From Anseranas semipalmata (lineage: Eukaryota; Chordata; Aves; Anseriformes; Anseranatidae): a DNA stretch of 64,000 bases. Shown piece by piece: positions 36,796 through 48,898 of this stretch. A program made the translations under genes and the position numbers. The stretch is taken from contig VXAA01007176.1 of assembly GCA_013399115.1 (NCBI GenBank), positions 1 to 64,000 of the forward strand, written 5' to 3'. Numbering within the stretch: the stretch's first letter is position 1; the number at the start of each line of letters is the position of its first letter. Under the pieces are notes generated by a model. That model worked only from the letters and a program-made list of their open reading frames with translations, was not told the origin of the DNA and made no database searches.

Positions 36796-39700
36796 TGGGT
36801 AAATGTTCCTGTAATGTACAAGAAGCAAGGCAGCTGGGGTTCATTTTAGGCGAGGTAGCCCAGCATGTGTAGGCAGTGGGAAGAAACCTCGAATATGAAT
36901 CCTGGCTTAGCTTTGATATAATCTCCGCTGAAGTCAAGGGAGTTGCTCTGCATTCACACCGCTGTTTTCGAGAGCAGAGCTTGGCGCAGAGCCTCACGGC
37001 TCAGCCTGTATAATACATATATAATATCATCTAATTGTACTTGCTTCTACAAGATTAACCCAGCAGGTGAGATTTCTGCGTGTAAATAGCTATGAAATAC
37101 ATTGTGTAATCCCCATGACTGATGTTTTTGAACACATTTTGGGCAGAGCCGTGATGCCTGTCTGCACCAGATTCAGTACACACCAGAGGGCTGACAGTAT
37201 CAGCACAAATGCTGCTTTGCGATGTCTCCTGCTCAGTCAGATCAAGCCAGAGTGAAACCACTTCAAAGCAAAGATGTGTTGAAGGCAAAATTTCTGACTC
37301 ACTCTCCCCTGAAGGAGAAGGAGTAATGCTGGCATGTGTGTGGCTCTTCTCCCACGTGCTTTCCTCTCCCCACCTTCATTATTGATACGTTACCAAACTT
37401 CTTGACATAGGAACTGGATATTTATGTAGCCATACCGTGGCTCTTGCTGCTCATTCCTCAGGTGACCAGGAAGTCCCTTTGTAACACCACAGCTACCTGC
37501 TGTGACAGTGATCAACGATTAGGTTGCCCTGAGGGATGATTTATGGTCAGTGCAAAGCTGGGTGGTTTCGACAGGAGGGTTTACTGCGATCTTAATCTCT
37601 GCCGGTTTGTCCCCAGTTAGCTTCATGCTGAGTCCCCAGCTCGTGCGAACTCAGAAATTAAAGCAGAAAAAAAGATGTCTCCTAAGACCATGCCCTTCTC
37701 CCTTGGGCTAACCAAAGCCTTAAAGCACAGCTTTGGCCCCTTTTATCTATAAAACCATAGAAAGCGTGCCATAGATGCAAACAAACGGAAGCGTGCAGGT
37801 CTGTGATGAAAGCTGAGTTTGTAACAAAAGCCCAGCAACAGGTGAGTTCCGTAATAAGCTTTGTTCAAACTAAGAACTCTAATTAAGCAACAAGCTAACA
37901 AAGAGCAAATAATGCTTCTTTGTACTCATAGAGCTCTACTGAGAAAGAGTGGAGAATCCACCCAGCTCCTACCAAAATTAAAGACATATTTATAAACAGA
38001 ATTGTTTCTAACAAGAAGACAAATCTCATCCTTGTGTAACTGTCCTGAGGTCAATGGAAAACCCCAAGGGATTAATTAAAATCAGAATGTTCATAAAAGT
38101 CTTATATGATGTGCCAGCTGCTCTTAAACAGGGAAGCACGTTAATGGTTTCTCAACAAACATGTTGCAAGATCAGCTCCTTTTATTCAGCAATTCGGGTT
38201 TTCGGAAACTGACATCTTTTTTTCTCCAGAAACAATATTCCCCAGTACTATTGGGAAAAAAAAAAATTAAACAGTAATACACTTTGGATGGATTTAAAAT
38301 CATTAATTTGTTATGGCATTGTTCTGGAAGTTCTGGAATCTTTTTTTTTTTTCCTTGCTGTTATTATGTGCAGAATAATTCTTGATCTGTAAAAGCTGAT
38401 AAGGGTATTATAAATCATTGATTAAAAATGTTCACTGTTTTGGTTAACTGTGACTAGGCAAAGAAGTAAAAATAAAAATGTGGTCTCTCACAATTCACTT
38501 CATCCTTTGTTTCAGATCTCCAGTGCAAGTATTCATGTTTATACATTAAAAATTATTTTAGAAACTGCTTTGCAGTTTCTAAGTAAATACATTGTCTCTT
38601 TAAGCAATTCTCTCCAGCAAAATGTTTTTTGCAGTTTTGTTTAATTTAATACAGAATAGTATGCATAAAGTCTACAGAAATCTATCGAAATAATTGGAAT
38701 GAAGAAATTTAGTCATTTGAAGGAATGTTCTCATGGCTTCTCTTATTTTTTTTAGCAGCTTAAAAAATAGCTCATTATAAATGTGTTGCATATCAATATG
38801 ATTGATGTACAACCTGTTCCATATGTGATTTTCCTTCAAATTTTCTTTACTTTTTAAAGAAATTAATTTTCCTTATGAGACCTTGCCAGTTCTCTGAGCT
38901 TCAAACAAAAAATTGTTTGCAAAACAACATTTTAAAATGTATTTCCATTTTATTATGTTATAATATCTTGCTATTTATTCTAAATGTGAATGAAGGGTAT
39001 TACTTTATTGTTTTCTAATATCCTTTTTTTCCTAAATCTCAGATTTTTTCTAACTCAAAGTAGAATGGGAATATAGAATAGAGTGGAGCTGTATGTTCAG
39101 GAACAAAAGGGTAGAAGACAAGTATTAGTATAGGGAAACAAAAGCCGTAATTATAGACCTTGGATTTTTCTCCTCAGAAAACTGAAAATGTCAACTTCTT
39201 TTTCTGTCTCTACTCTCCATCGTTTTGGAAGGCACAAGGACATCCTTAGAAAACACTGTTATGGGAAGACATGCACTGGTTGTATGAGGCACCACTGTAA
39301 TGTATGGCAGAGAGATTTAAGAATGATTGTAGAAGAAGGGACACCCTGCTGTGCAGTAGTAGACCTATTTTGTGGCACAACAAAAGATCTCTATAGAAAC
39401 ATTATATCCTGCAGCACCGTTCCTGGAAGTTTAAGAACTGGCTGCAAACCCTTATAGCTGGTTTATTACATAAAATCGTAATGACTTATTACTGACTATT
39501 AATTTTGAACTGTAAGAAGCTCTGTTTAAGGAATGTCTTGAGTGGACTTCCAGGGGCCTGTTGGTACAAAGAGAAATCGAGCTTCTGAACTTCAGCCAAA
39601 TCCAGAATCATCCTAGACTGTATAAGGACCTCAGGCCTTGTTCCTCAAAGCCAAACATTTTACATATGAAACCTTTTCAATATGTTGTTGGTTACATTCC

Positions 39701-40181
39701 TGCTGGCTTGATGCAAACTGCAGTCCATTTTTATCTCCTTTATTCATTTTTTGGAGTAAAAGAGTGTGATGGACAGCAGTCAAAAAGCCTTGATACAATT
39801 GCCAGGGATGCTCTGTAGAAATCTTATATCACCACTTGTGGTTGGATTTGATCAGAAACAAAAGGATTTTCCAAACCATCCAGCCTTGGCATAACTTTTT
39901 TTTTTTTTTTTCCAGTACCTGTACCACCAGCCTCAGAGGGAGAAGCAAATGATCCTTTGACTTTGCCTCCACAGAGTTCCATCCTGGATAACGACTCGTG
40001 CAGCCATCTGCTTAGTGGGCACCGGGGTTGCTTTCCCTCTGTCAGCAGTCGGGGGTGTGAGGACAGCAGCCGCTGGGCTGCAGTGGTACTGACACGGCTG
40101 TCCACAGCTGCAATGAAAAACGTGCAAAGGGTTTACTCGAATGAGTGCCCAGAAAGAGACATTGAAGGCAGTATTAGGCAG

Positions 40182-40204
40182 CACTCCTCAACTCCTGAGG
40201 AGTG
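40182..40204. repeat. Perfect 9-bp inverted repeat, 5-nt loop
   Basis: CACTCCTCA and TGAGGAGTG flank ACTCC. Confidence 0.85.
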
Positions 40205-43200
40205 TCTTGGGGTAACTCAGCCCTTAACTTCCCCCCATCTCTTTCTTCCTCTTGCTTCTTATCTTTCCCATGTATCAGCCCAGGTCAGATCCTCTAAGAT
40301 GCTATGGGAATAGATACCTCTTTCATCTGCACATAGACTATTTTCACTGCTTCTGCAATCACACAGCACACAAGGAAAGGTTGCAAGCAGGAAAACAGGA
40401 ATACAAAATGAAGCCAAACCTCACTCATCATGTCACAGCACGTCTCCACATCTTGGAGCCAGATATGGTGCAGGAAAGAACAAGTCAAGGTATGAATGGC
40501 CCTCTCCTCCTCATAAACCCCCAAGCTGCAAATCTGAACATGGAGATACACATGGAAGGGTTTATATGAGTCCATAAACCCAAATCAACTGTTGGAAGTT
40601 ATGTATCTAGTACAATAGCTTCTTCATTGACAGGGCAGCACCGATACATTTACCGCTCCAGCAAATCTTAATGCACTTCTGTATCCCTCAGCATCATTTA
40701 AATCTTTAATTTCCTTTGATCTGACTCTAATTTCTTCTTCCCAATAGGCAGTCTCTCTCTATCTCTTTCTTGAATTTCAGGGCTAGTTGCAAGTCTTGCT
40801 TCGTTGCCTATTCTACCAATGTTTACCTCGTGTTCATTTAAGAAATACACAATAAGCAAGAAACAACAGTTGTTTTTTTTTCCTCCCCTAACAACTCAGT
40901 GAATTATATAGCAATTATATGTCAGAAATGATCTCATAGTTTCCTAATTTTACTGGGTAATCTGAAGAATAATTCTATTGCAACCACAACACATAAATGC
41001 CTTGGAAGTATTCAGCTGAAACCTATAACCACAGAAGATTCCTGTGCTGTTGGCAGCTAAAATGTAGCCCACATTTGTAAGTGACAAATTATATGATAAT
41101 AATAACCTATGTTGGAGTTAGATATCCCAGAATACACGATGCCAAAAGATGATAAAAATGACTATGTAAGGATGGTATGGAGAAGTACTGTTTATACAGT
41201 GACTGTGTACTCAAACGCAAACCAAAATAAAGCAGTATACTTCTGTACTGACATTTTACAATCAGTAAACGCTCACATGACAAATGTATTTTTGAAATTT
41301 TAGAAGTATGCATAGGCAGATTTTGCCAGCACAAGCACTTATAGCTGCTCTCTTGCTCTTAATTCCCTACTTCTCTTGTTGAATAGTAAGATGGTTTGAT
41401 CTGGTCACTATTAATTCACTGATTTTTAAAAGGAAAAATAATTTTTGGAATCTCAAAAACTTTTCAGAAGTGGAATTACCTTTTTTTTTTTGCCACCTCT
41501 GACTTCTTTTTTTGCCATCTTTATCTTCTTTGTATGTTAGATGGCCATGAGGCTTATTCACTTTAGAACAGGCTCTGAGTGAATGATTTTTGCTGTGGAA
41601 ATCTTTTCTCTAGTAGCTTAGATTTCTGACTATTTCATAACAACACACTGAAAAGGTGTCATCACTTTGAAGAAAGTGGCTTGGACAGTGGCTACACTTC
41701 TCTCAAATTCTTTTTACCTCAGATACTGTTCATCAGCCCTCAGCACACGTCCCTGATCCCTGACTTACTGTCTTGTGATAAACACAGCTCTACTGTGCAT
41801 GGCGTTATCACATGAGCAAACTTTCAGTAAGTAAGTAAGAAACAAAAACATTTTTTTTATAAAATGAAAAAATGACGATTTCAGATCACATTTCCATAAA
41901 ATTTGGACAAACTTCTTGTTTGATCGATAGTAGCTTCTGACCTAAGTGTTACCCGATTATAAACTGAATCAAAATTGCCCCTTTGGAAGCCGCAGGCTTG
42001 AAAAACTCAGTTTCAAGGTTTTCCTAAAGAAGAAGTTTTCTGCAAATGGACAACCTCTTTCTGATAAATGTCTTAAAGTCCCAAGCCTCCTTCAGGAAGA
42101 CAGATGTTTCTCTTTGTTTGTTCACTCCATGTCCACAGTCCACATTGGATATATAGTATTATCTATAATTTTAATAATTTTAAGTGATTAAGTAATGAAG
42201 CGAGGCCTATAAATTGAAGTGAATAAGTACTTTGGTAGTCCAAGGTTACCTGAACCACTTGAGCCTTGTACAGCTGTTCTGGGGGACTCATTTTATGAGT
42301 TTCCAGCACACTTCTACCTTGCATATTCATTGTGCATTCAGCAGAAACACTGAATTCAGAGCGGGTAGCTCAGGGTAACCCTGGCCATAGCTCAATAGTA
42401 GAAAAAAAACAGCAGAGTAGGTATTCTGTCCTATAGAAAAGCTTTTCATTAATATATTTTTTCTGAGATTAAAATACAGCCAAAGAAGAAGAGTGCTATT
42501 CACAGAAAGAGAATTTATATTTCAGTTATTTTGTGTGGGTCTCCAAATAGTGCTTTTTAGCTATTTCTCTTTCAAGTCCAGCAAAGCTTTGAAACACGGC
42601 TTATAGTAGACATGTAAGGAAACTGATTTAGGGCCAATGTTCCTACTCAAACAATAAAAGGATAAGTTCCTATTTAGGTGCTTTGTTCGACTCTAAACCC
42701 CCTAATCTTCACTTTTCTGTACCTGAAATTAGTGTGTATAATCTTTAAAACACAAGCACTTTTACCATAAATAACACAAGCAGGAAGCAGAAGTTTTAAC
42801 AAAATTCCATACAGTTATTACAAGCAATGAATACTGAAATTGCTGTGAATAGCAACATGGGATGTTTTGATGGTCAGTTAAAGGTGAACATAAAGCTTCT
42901 ACAGTTTGTATAAAACATAATTACAGTAGCCCAGAAAGCAAGAGTGCTGCAATTTTCATTAAATATAGCTGTTATATCTCATAGCATCAACCTCTTAAAT
43001 CTCTGTAATGAGCAGCAGTCATTTCAATAAAGTCAGAAATAACTATGACTTTGTGAAGTATTACTACTTCATGCATCTACCCATTTTCAGCAGCTAAAGA
43101 CACCATCAACAGTCCCTTTTTCTACTTACTACCTCTGATTTGCTGGCTGATTTTGTTATTTCCGTTGTGCAGTTGATAGGACATAATTATTTCAAGTGGA

Positions 43201-44839
43201 AAAGAGAGAACTTCTAATAGAAATTTTATTGCAGACAGCTTCTGCTTTAAATTTATTTAGTTCAGCAGACTCTAACATCAAGGAAGATGTACTGGCTTGC
43301 AGAGGGAATAAAAATGGCAGAACTGTGATGAAAATGAGCAATAAATAGTGAAGGATATATTACCGCAGTGTTCATTATTTCAGCCATGTAGTTTCTGTAC
43401 TATAAAATCAAAACAGAATTTGAGCCATCACTTGAAAAATGCATCATGACTGTAGGGACCGAACATAAGATTTATTCTCCTTTTAAAGCAGTCTCTCTGA
43501 GGAACAATGATTCAACCATTCAGCTCCAAAAAGGAGTGCTTTGTTTCTTTTCCAGGTTATTTAACCCCATTTTCAAGATGCCTCCATCAATTTCAAGCTG
43601 AAAAATTGTTTTGAAATGAGGAGTCCAGGTGTTGTCTATTGAAAACATTTAAATTAAACTATCCCTGCTACCAAAATTAGATTTTTCTTTGCCGTTCATG
43701 TCACATGTCTACAAGACATAATGCTGTACAAAGCAGAATTTTCAAATTTGTTCAAACTCATTTACATATTACACAGGCCCATTTTACATTTCAAGTGCAT
43801 AATATTTGCCAACACTTAACTAGAGAGCATATGCATCTGAAGATGAGCTACTGCATTTTGATTCTTCTCTTAATGATGCTATTCAACTGCAACAACAAAT
43901 GCAGGGCAAGGAGAATGAAAGAGAAATTGTCCTGACTTTTGTTTGGAAGATGGGCACCAGAGAGCAGCAGCTCCCAGGAGTTGAGGAACTGTCAAGCAAC
44001 AGAGCAGCTCCCACGGTAGGCAGTGTTTGTTATGGGAAACAAAGCTGCAGCTTGCCGTATGGGAGACCAGCATGGTTCAAATGAGCTCTTCTAGATTAAA
44101 AGGAGATTTTGTGTTATTAACAGTGACCATGACCATTTTACCGACTAAAATTTTTACGTGTTCTAGAGCCAGCTCAACAACCCCTTCCCCAACTCCTGTT
44201 TCAGGGCTTTCTGATCCTGTGAAGCTTCAATGTTTGAAAGGAAAAGTGCTAATCTGCATGTTAGATATAGCACTGGGGAATCCCAAGTGCCCTGTGAACG
44301 ACCCTGGCACTCATCCTTTAATGCCATTAGAGCTTCACCATTAACAGCGCAGGCTTATGTTATTCATTTTCCTTCTTCCACCTACTGCATGCCTTGTTTT
44401 CTACCCAAACCTGCAAACTGTGTGCTTCTCTGCATTGAGGGATTGCTACCTTTTAACATGACAGCCTTCAGCCTTGGAGAATTTTTCATTATGTTGAGCT
44501 GTTTTGAAGTATGAGAGACCCGCACTCTTAGCTTGAGCTTTTCCATGCATCTGAGCATCAGCACAACTACCTGCTCAGTCTCCCTCTGGCCTCAGCAATG
44601 CTAAAGTGAACAAAAGCACATGGAGAATTTAAAGATGATGTGCTGAGTCCAGCTATCCCACCCGGCCACAGCAGGCACAGGCAGAGTACATGAGAAACTG
44701 GCCTAGTGTAATCCTTACATTGCTGTATTTCCCCTGTTTCTGGAAATCAGAAGTTATAAACTTCCTGAGCAGAATGGCTGTGTTTAACAGCCACAGATTA
44801 CGCTCCATGTAACTGCCTAAAAAAAACTGTATTATTCCT

Positions 44840-46189
44840 TCCTCTTCTTCTCTATATCATTCAAGATTTTTATATGTCCTGGGTGAGTCCTCTTCAGACC
44901 TTCTTTTTCCAGTGTTACCAGTCTTCATATATTAAACTCCTCTTCGCTTAGAAACCTGTACTCATTTTTGTTACCTTTCTCTCATAAGTTTTCTAATTCT
45001 TCTGCATCCTTTATGAGATAGAGGTTGAGACAGAAGTTGACCTTATCTCTGAGATATGACAGCATCATTAGGATCATGTTGTTCTTTGTTTTGTTGTCTA
45101 GTGTTCTCCTAGTCCATCCCTGTTACTGTTTGCCTTTTTGACAATTAAATGTTGTCATGCAGATGTCCTTGGAGGAATGTTCTAAGTTGTCCTTTGTCTC
45201 CAAAACAAAACCAGCTAAATTTGGATCTGATCATTGCCTAAGTACACTTAGGACTGTGTTCCCACAGTCTATTACCTTGTATTTATCAAGGGCAAATTTT
45301 ATCTTCCATTTTATCACCTACTCAGCACGATGCAAGCTTTTGAAATTCTGCAGTCTGCTTTAGTTTCCATTGCCCTGAACAATTCTGAAACACCAGTGAA
45401 TTTTCTGCTCTCGCTGTTCTCCAGCTTTTCTAGGTGATTTGTGGGCATGATGAACAACACCGCTCCCGGCGAGGTCCCCCTGGGATTCCCAGGTAACTGC
45501 TCCAGGAAGAACGCTGACCATTTATTTCTGCTTTCTTTTCCGTCTCCTTTAAGCAGTTATTAATGCACAGAAAACTCCCCCTGAAGTGAGGTTTCTGTAA
45601 GACTGTTTGGGAAGGGATATTCTGGAAAGGTTTAGGAATCTGAGTGTAATTTTTTTGCTCAAGTTACCTTTGTCTACAAGCGCAATGATACTTCCAGAGA
45701 ACTGTACAGGATTTGTAAGGCATGATTTCTTTTCTTATAAACTCTCTTCACTCATCTCCAGTAAGTTGTATATATTCATGTCTACTAATTCTGCTCATTA
45801 TTACAACTTCCATCAGTCTGCCTCAGCAGGAAGTCAAATTTACAATTCTCTGGTTTCCTGGCTCCCCTCCGGAGATTATTTTAAAAATTGAGGCCACATT
45901 TGCCACCTTCCATTACTCTGGAACCTGGGCCAACATAAGCGATAAGTTACACACTACTGTTAAAAGTTCAGCAATTTTATATTTGAATTCCCTTAGGTCC
46001 CTTGCGTGATTGTTACCTGCTCCTGGCAATGTATTGCTAGTCACTTTATTGATTTGCTCTAAAACTTCTCTACTGACAGTTCAATTTGACGCAGCCCCTC
46101 AGCCTCACCCTTGTAAATAAAGACTTTGTTGTGCAAACTTCCTTAAACTTTTCTGTGCTGAATGCTGACACAAGGAACCCATTTGGTTT
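44840..46189 (-). mobile_element. Ancient CR1-clade LINE relic, reverse-transcriptase half (minus strand)
   Basis: Read on the minus strand, the part around 45440-45570 translates with gaps to KETEKKAEINGQRSSWSS, followed by a GIP-G-P motif. This matches the RT region of CR1 elements, which normally reads NG-RSSW-VTSGVPQGSVLGP. On the plus strand, hallmark antisense phrases of old amniote CR1s follow in the right order: ATGAACAACACCGCTCCCGG, then TGACCATTTATTTCTGC, GTAAGGCATGATTTCTTTTC and GAGGCCACATTTGCCACCTTCCATTACT. The element is strongly diverged. The first part (44840-45130) is the 3' side of the LINE. Confidence 0.7.
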
Positions 46190-46344
46190 CCCTTTCCTTT
46201 CCTTTCCTTTCCTTTCCTTTCCTTTCCTTTCCTTTCCTTTCCTTTCCTTTCCTTTCCTTTCCTTTCCTTTCCTTTCCTCTCCTCTCCTCTCCTCTCCTCT
46301 CCTCTCCTCTCCTCTCCTCTCCTCTCCTCTCCTCTCCTCTCCTC
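46190..46344 (+). repeat. Compound pentanucleotide microsatellite (CCTTT)n then (CCTCT)n
   Basis: About 17-18 CCTTT units up to 46277, then about 13 CCTCT units ending in a single N at 46345. It sits within the ancient CR1 at a place where related elements have TTTAGTTTCTCTGC, a plausible seed. The true length is unknown because of the N. Confidence 0.97.
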
Positions 46345-46345
46345 N

Positions 46346-47560
46346 TTTTTGACTTGGCCTTACTCCTCTGAGCATCTATCCTGTATGTTTACCTGTCCAT
46401 CTCTCTGATGGGCTTTCTCCTTGTGGTGTGTTTGAAAAGCCTATTAATAGTTTTCATGCCATTTACTATTTGCTTCTCAGAATAGTTTTAGCATGCCCTT
46501 TTCTACTCTTGGATGTGACTACCAGAATATACATTCTTATCTGTTTTCCTCATTTGCAGTCAGCTAGGATTTTTCAGTTCTAGGCAGCTCCTTTAGTTTG
46601 ATGTATATTCGTAAAGGCTATTCTATTTCTGTATTTTAGGGCTGAGTTTGGGTTTGAGTCTTTTTAGTAGATGATGTACATTTACTGTAAGAATCTGATA
46701 AGGTGTCTGTAAAAAAATCTCCTTTTAAAAATGTTTGAAAAAAAGTTTTGAACTTTGTTATTGTAGGTGTTACAGAGTGTCTTTTCTACAGTTATATCTT
46801 GAATAGTATCTTGCACAATGCCCACAAGATGCTTTTTCTTTTTGTATCTCTAGTATTCACCTAGATTTTTTTTTAATTTTGTTTTGTTTTGTTTTTCATT
46901 TTTCTTGAGAAAACATAACCATTTGTGATGTCTACAACTTTTGTCTCTATATGATGTCTGTAATGACAATTACCCATTGTCATTATTGTTCTGTTTCTGA
47001 TCCTGGAGACTGTGGTCACCACTGTGCTCCACCGATGTGGGGCATTATCCCTGTACTAACCTATAATCCACAGTTTCAATCCACAGCATTACCCTAGGAC
47101 TTGTTGACATGGGTGACTTAATCATATTATTTGACTGTCAAGGCTTTCTTTAATGCACATACTATTCCTTCACCAGCACAGACAGCTATACTTTCTGATA
47201 GATTTTTTTTTGCCTTAGTGTTACAGTATTCCCACTAATTTATTTTCCTTCCTCCTAGTTCACACGCTATCTCATATAACAACACCTTCATTTAGAACTG
47301 AGCATATCCATTCATCTGTCTCTGGTTTTAGACTATTAATGTTTGCCTACAGGCATTATACATTTTTGCTTCTATTCTCATCATATGCTCTATTTGATCA
47401 TGACTTTATTTGTTGTTCAATACTGCCCAATAATTTTACTGACTTCTTTTTCATACTCTCTTTCCAGAAGACAGAGATTTTCTCTCTTGCACTCTGGAAG
47501 ACGAATCATCCTAATTGGGTGTGATTATTCATTTTTCATCTTTTTTTTCACTCTTACACA
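46346..47560 (-). mobile_element. Ancient CR1-clade LINE relic, 5' continuation after the microsatellite (minus strand)
   Basis: Right of the microsatellite the same antisense LINE resumes: TTGGCCTTACTCCTCTGAGCATC, then CTGATGGGCTTTCT and GTGTGTTTGAAAAGCCTATTAATAG, with weaker matches as far as TAATGTTTGCCTACAGGCATTATA (47337-47360). The outer boundary is uncertain. Confidence 0.55.
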
Positions 47561-48399
47561 TCTATAACCTTTTAAAGTGAAGTTTCCTAAACTTCATTTC
47601 ACTTGCAAAACAAAGTGCAGAATTACATTAGGCTGATATTAATGAGACTCTGTTTACAAACCAGTCTCTTCAAATAAAAGTAGAAATTGCATTCTGTGAT
47701 AAAGTATCCTTGCTTTTTTCTGATTTACTTCATTACTAACAATAATCTAGTAACAATTCAAATGTTGTCCATGACCACTGTATGACCTTATTTAATAACA
47801 TCTGAACTGCTTAGTATAGGGCAACATAATTAACGGCAATAGCAGTGCTGAACTCCGTTGTAAACACATGCGTCTTTTAGAATTTGTAGGAAAGACCAAT
47901 GGAAGTACATTACAGGGGCACAAGGTAATGTAAATTACACCTGAAACCATATGTCCCAGCCATTCATTCGGACACCACAATCCCGTGCTTTTCTTTTTTT
48001 TTATCAATTCAAAGAAGCCACCCAGTAAAACCCTTTTTATTGTAAGAGATGTCTATAAAGCTTCACTGAGATCAGCTGAAGCTGAAGCCTCACTTCAGCA
48101 GAGAAGTTCCTGCTCTGGCCCTGATCCTGTTAATGGATGTGGTCCGGGGCAGGCAGGATCTGCCAGCACGGAGCCCGTCTGGGCTCGGGCAGCTGGGGAA
48201 GGTGGGCTCCTGGCTGGAGCCAGGTGCCATGCAGGCGTGCAGCTAAGAGCTCATCTCAGTGCTGTTAACCTTCCTGATGGGAATGGTTCCTCATGCTCTC
48301 GTCACAGTTCCTCAGTTCAGAAATGTGAAAATTACACATAATTGCTATTTCACTGTAAATATTGAATTGTAAAGTATTAGTAATGAAAAACAATATTCA

Positions 48400-48478
48400 A
48401 TATGTATATGTGCTTGCATATATATACACATACATTTGTGGATTTAAAGCATACACAAACACACATATATATGTGTGC
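48400..48478. repeat. TA/CA dinucleotide-rich repeat
   Basis: Alternating TATATACACATACA and ACACATATATATGTGTG stretches separated by a short unique segment. Confidence 0.85.
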
Positions 48479-48812
48479 TGGCCCTCACGCACAGAAAACC
48501 ACTAATTATACCTTTGAAATGGAGAATAGAAAAAGAAATAAACTTTTTCCAGGCACTGGGTTAGTAATGGAGCACAGCAGGAGGAGGTAAAGAGCAGCAA
48601 TGATATTAGAAAATGGCAGTAAAGCAAATAATCAATCCTGTAAAATGTCAAGGAAAAAAATTAGACACGTAAGCTAAGCAGTGTCTCACAAAGAAAAATC
48701 TTTCCCTGCTTCATACGGAGCCTGAAGAAAAGTCTCCGGATGTCAGTTCTCTTACAGCAATTTTTTTAATCTGTTCCTGGATTTAGCTCATTGTAGGCTA
48801 CTCTTGCACAGG

Positions 48813-48898
48813 TTGTGTGTGTCTCTCTCTATATATTTATATATAAAAAGTATGTATATAACCATATACATATACACATTCTTATATCTATATATCTT
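48813..48898. repeat. TG/TC/TA simple repeat
   Basis: TGTGTGTGTCTCTCTCTATATATTTATATATA followed by degenerate TATACA units. Confidence 0.85.

Larger units (their letters stand above)
35254..44839. other. AT-rich DNA without a recognised gene
   Basis: Contains poly-A/T runs (for example 38260-38269, 38341-38352, 39896-39913), a TATG/TGTA repeat (36771-36795) and a 9-bp hairpin (40182-40204). A plus-strand 89-codon frame at 39188-39457 is Cys/His-rich but unrecognised. No exon or mobile element could be named. Confidence 0.5.
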
